A DNA stretch of 64,000 bases from Fulvivirga sp. Lineage in GTDB: Bacteria; Bacteroidota; Bacteroidia; Cytophagales; Cyclobacteriaceae. Positions 63,071 to 64,000 of the stretch are shown here, piece by piece; within the stretch, counting starts at the first letter, position 1; each line of letters starts with the position of its first letter. The notes beneath the pieces were generated by a model. The model was not told the DNA's origin. It did no database searches and saw nothing but the letters and a program-made list of their open reading frames with translations. Location of the stretch: the NCBI GenBank assembly GCA_028280565.1, contig JANQLQ010000330.1:62001-126000 (forward strand), read 5' to 3'. The position numbers were made by a program, and so were the translations under genes.

Positions 63071-63651
63071 CAAATAGGGTAAACTAATGGTTTGCTACTT
63101 ATCTTTTTGTTCGTTAGAGGATTCAATAGTGTTTTGATAAGGATCGCAGCATCGATTTGAAAGGCTATTTTTTTTGTGTAAGATTCATCTAAGGAAAAGC
63201 GCTCGGGCCATGGGATACAATTACCCCCGGCTACTTGGACAGGACCTGTTATGCCAGGTCTTACGGTTTGTCGAGGATGATCCTTGATAATCGCAAGATA
63301 CTCTACAGGCAAAGGTCTAGGGCCTACTAAAGACATTTCTCCACGGAGCACATTAAGCAACTGGGGTAATTCGTCAAAACCAGTTTTTCTCAATATCCGT
63401 CCAAGCCAGCTCATATCCTTTTTAGTGAATACGAAACCTGTATAATTCTTATTGGCTAAGGTTCTAAACTTATACAATATAAAGGGTTTGTTTTTGATAC
63501 CTATTCTCTCCTGTTTATAAAAAACAGGACTCCCGTCTACCAAGAAAATCAGCAAAGACAGGACGGCCATAAAGGGCAATAACCCCATTACCAATAGAAA
63601 GGCAATCTTTATATCCAAAATGCGCTTAATAGTTTTCCGATATCCAAACAC
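63070..63651 (-). CDS. PglC/WcaJ-type undecaprenyl-phosphate sugar-1-phosphate transferase
   Basis: A monotopic phosphoglycosyl transferase. A GTG start at 63651 (193 residues, then FGYRKTIKRILD) matches the short PglC N-terminus; an ATG at 63702 would overlap the upstream gene by 77 nt. A single re-entrant membrane helix (about 13-35) precedes the catalytic domain with PVFYKQERIG, YKFRT, TGFDELPQLLNVLRGEMSLVGPRP and PGITGPVQVAGGN. The Asp-Glu pair in FDELPQ is catalytic. It loads the first sugar phosphate on the lipid carrier. Confidence 0.9.
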   Translation of the reverse strand: MFGYRKTIKRILDIKIAFLLVMGLLPFMAVLSLLIFLVDGSPVFYKQERIGIKNKPFILYKFRTLANKNYTGFVFTKKDMSWLGRILRKTGFDELPQLLNVLRGEMSLVGPRPLPVEYLAIIKDHPRQTVRPGITGPVQVAGGNCIPWPERFSLDESYTKKIAFQIDAAILIKTLLNPLTNKKISSKPLVYPI

Positions 63652-64000
63652 TACCTGTGATCTTTGTTTTGATATAAATATATAAAAATGCCCCAGTAGC
63701 AAGAATTACGAGGGACCAAGATAGCTGCCTTTCAAAATCAAAACTATAGACTGCCAATATCACCACACCTACAAAGAATTGAACTACACCGTAAAGTGAA
63801 GATATAAAAAGATGTGACTTTCCCAATTTGTACACAGCAACCTGGAACAGGTGCTTCTTGTGTGCATCAAATATGTTTTCACGGTTTTGAAGCCGTTGAA
63901 TAATGGTAATGACTACATCAAGGCCATAGATCAATAGCAGAAGGACCCAGATAAAAGTACCCGTAGCCAGTATCAACTTCAGTATTAAAAAAACAACTAA
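63626..64000 (-). CDS. C-terminal part of a WecA-like glycosyltransferase 4 family enzyme (cut by window edge)
   Basis: The frame is open to the right window edge; 124 codons are seen and the 5' part lies outside. The visible part has membrane helices and the family's cytoplasmic loop YGLDVVITIIQRLQNRENIFD with AHKKHLFQ, the equivalent of the conserved AHRxHLYQ motif of WecA/WbpL-type polyprenyl-phosphate sugar-1-phosphate transferases. Finding both a WecA-like and a PglC-like enzyme side by side suggests two initiating steps or two glycans (inference). It overlaps the next gene by 26 nt. Confidence 0.8.
   Translation of the reverse strand, partial: LVVFLILKLILATGTFIWVLLLLIYGLDVVITIIQRLQNRENIFDAHKKHLFQVAVYKLGKSHLFISSLYGVVQFFVGVVILAVYSFDFERQLSWSLVILATGAFLYIYIKTKITGSVWISENY

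Overview
This 64 kb window is chromosomal DNA from a member of the Bacteroidota, most likely the Cytophagales (inference). The evidence is a set of lineage-typical families: PorP/SprF barrels, type IX secretion (T9SS) substrates with type A and type B C-terminal sorting domains, a SusC/SusD pair, DUF6089, DUF6952 and HYC_CC_PP proteins, and candidate promoters of the TTTG / TAnnTTTG type. No plasmid, phage or transposase gene was seen. The left edge cuts an S8 peptidase gene; the right edge cuts a WecA-like sugar-phosphate transferase gene.

Left third (1-24.8 kb): an S8 protease with a lipoprotein, a thioredoxin/DUF6952 pair, a TrpF-like barrel that lacks its catalytic residues, and a PorT-like barrel. 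Next come two neighbouring surface-adhesin modules: a PorP/SprF barrel with an extra SPOR-like tail plus a 1055-residue FG-GAP/PKD type B substrate, and a roughly 2058-residue FG-GAP protein with about 14 tandem Ig-like modules plus its own PorP/SprF partner. DUF697, GIN-domain, CoA-Nudix and beta-barrel genes follow, then a SusC/SusD operon closed by a strong hairpin.

Middle (24.8-43.8 kb): a 1.2 kb repeat-rich intergenic region, a TPR lipoprotein, a PadR/FtsX-type transporter operon and two carboxypeptidase-D-like regulatory-domain proteins, ending in a second repeat-rich region that is an inverted counterpart of the first. Beyond it lie an ABC1 kinase/TetR pair, a SIMPL protein, a metal-type operon (CHRD lipoprotein, HYC_CC_PP, HMA protein, TonB receptor), a sulfite dehydrogenase pair with a sterol-desaturase-family hydroxylase, and a membrane protein with only the phosphoacceptor half of a histidine kinase.

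Right third (43.8-64 kb): mostly housekeeping genes: DUF1573, trpS, hpd, a phosphohexomutase, a Ca/Na antiporter, DinB, mtaB, bcp, lolD, sucC and tRNA-Arg(TCG). The window ends in a minus-strand polysaccharide cluster (WecA-like, PglC-like, DegT, CapD/FlaA1-like). Embedded in it are a T9SS type A surface protein and a 61-residue protein resembling PID-CTERM sorting signals.

The most unusual non-coding signal is a repeat family of about 120-145 bp, present in four copies. Three copies begin within about 20 nt downstream of a stop codon, always in the same orientation relative to the gene. A second family of about 250 bp forms an inverted pair around the 26-32.4 kb block. Names rest on reading motifs by eye; no database search was run.
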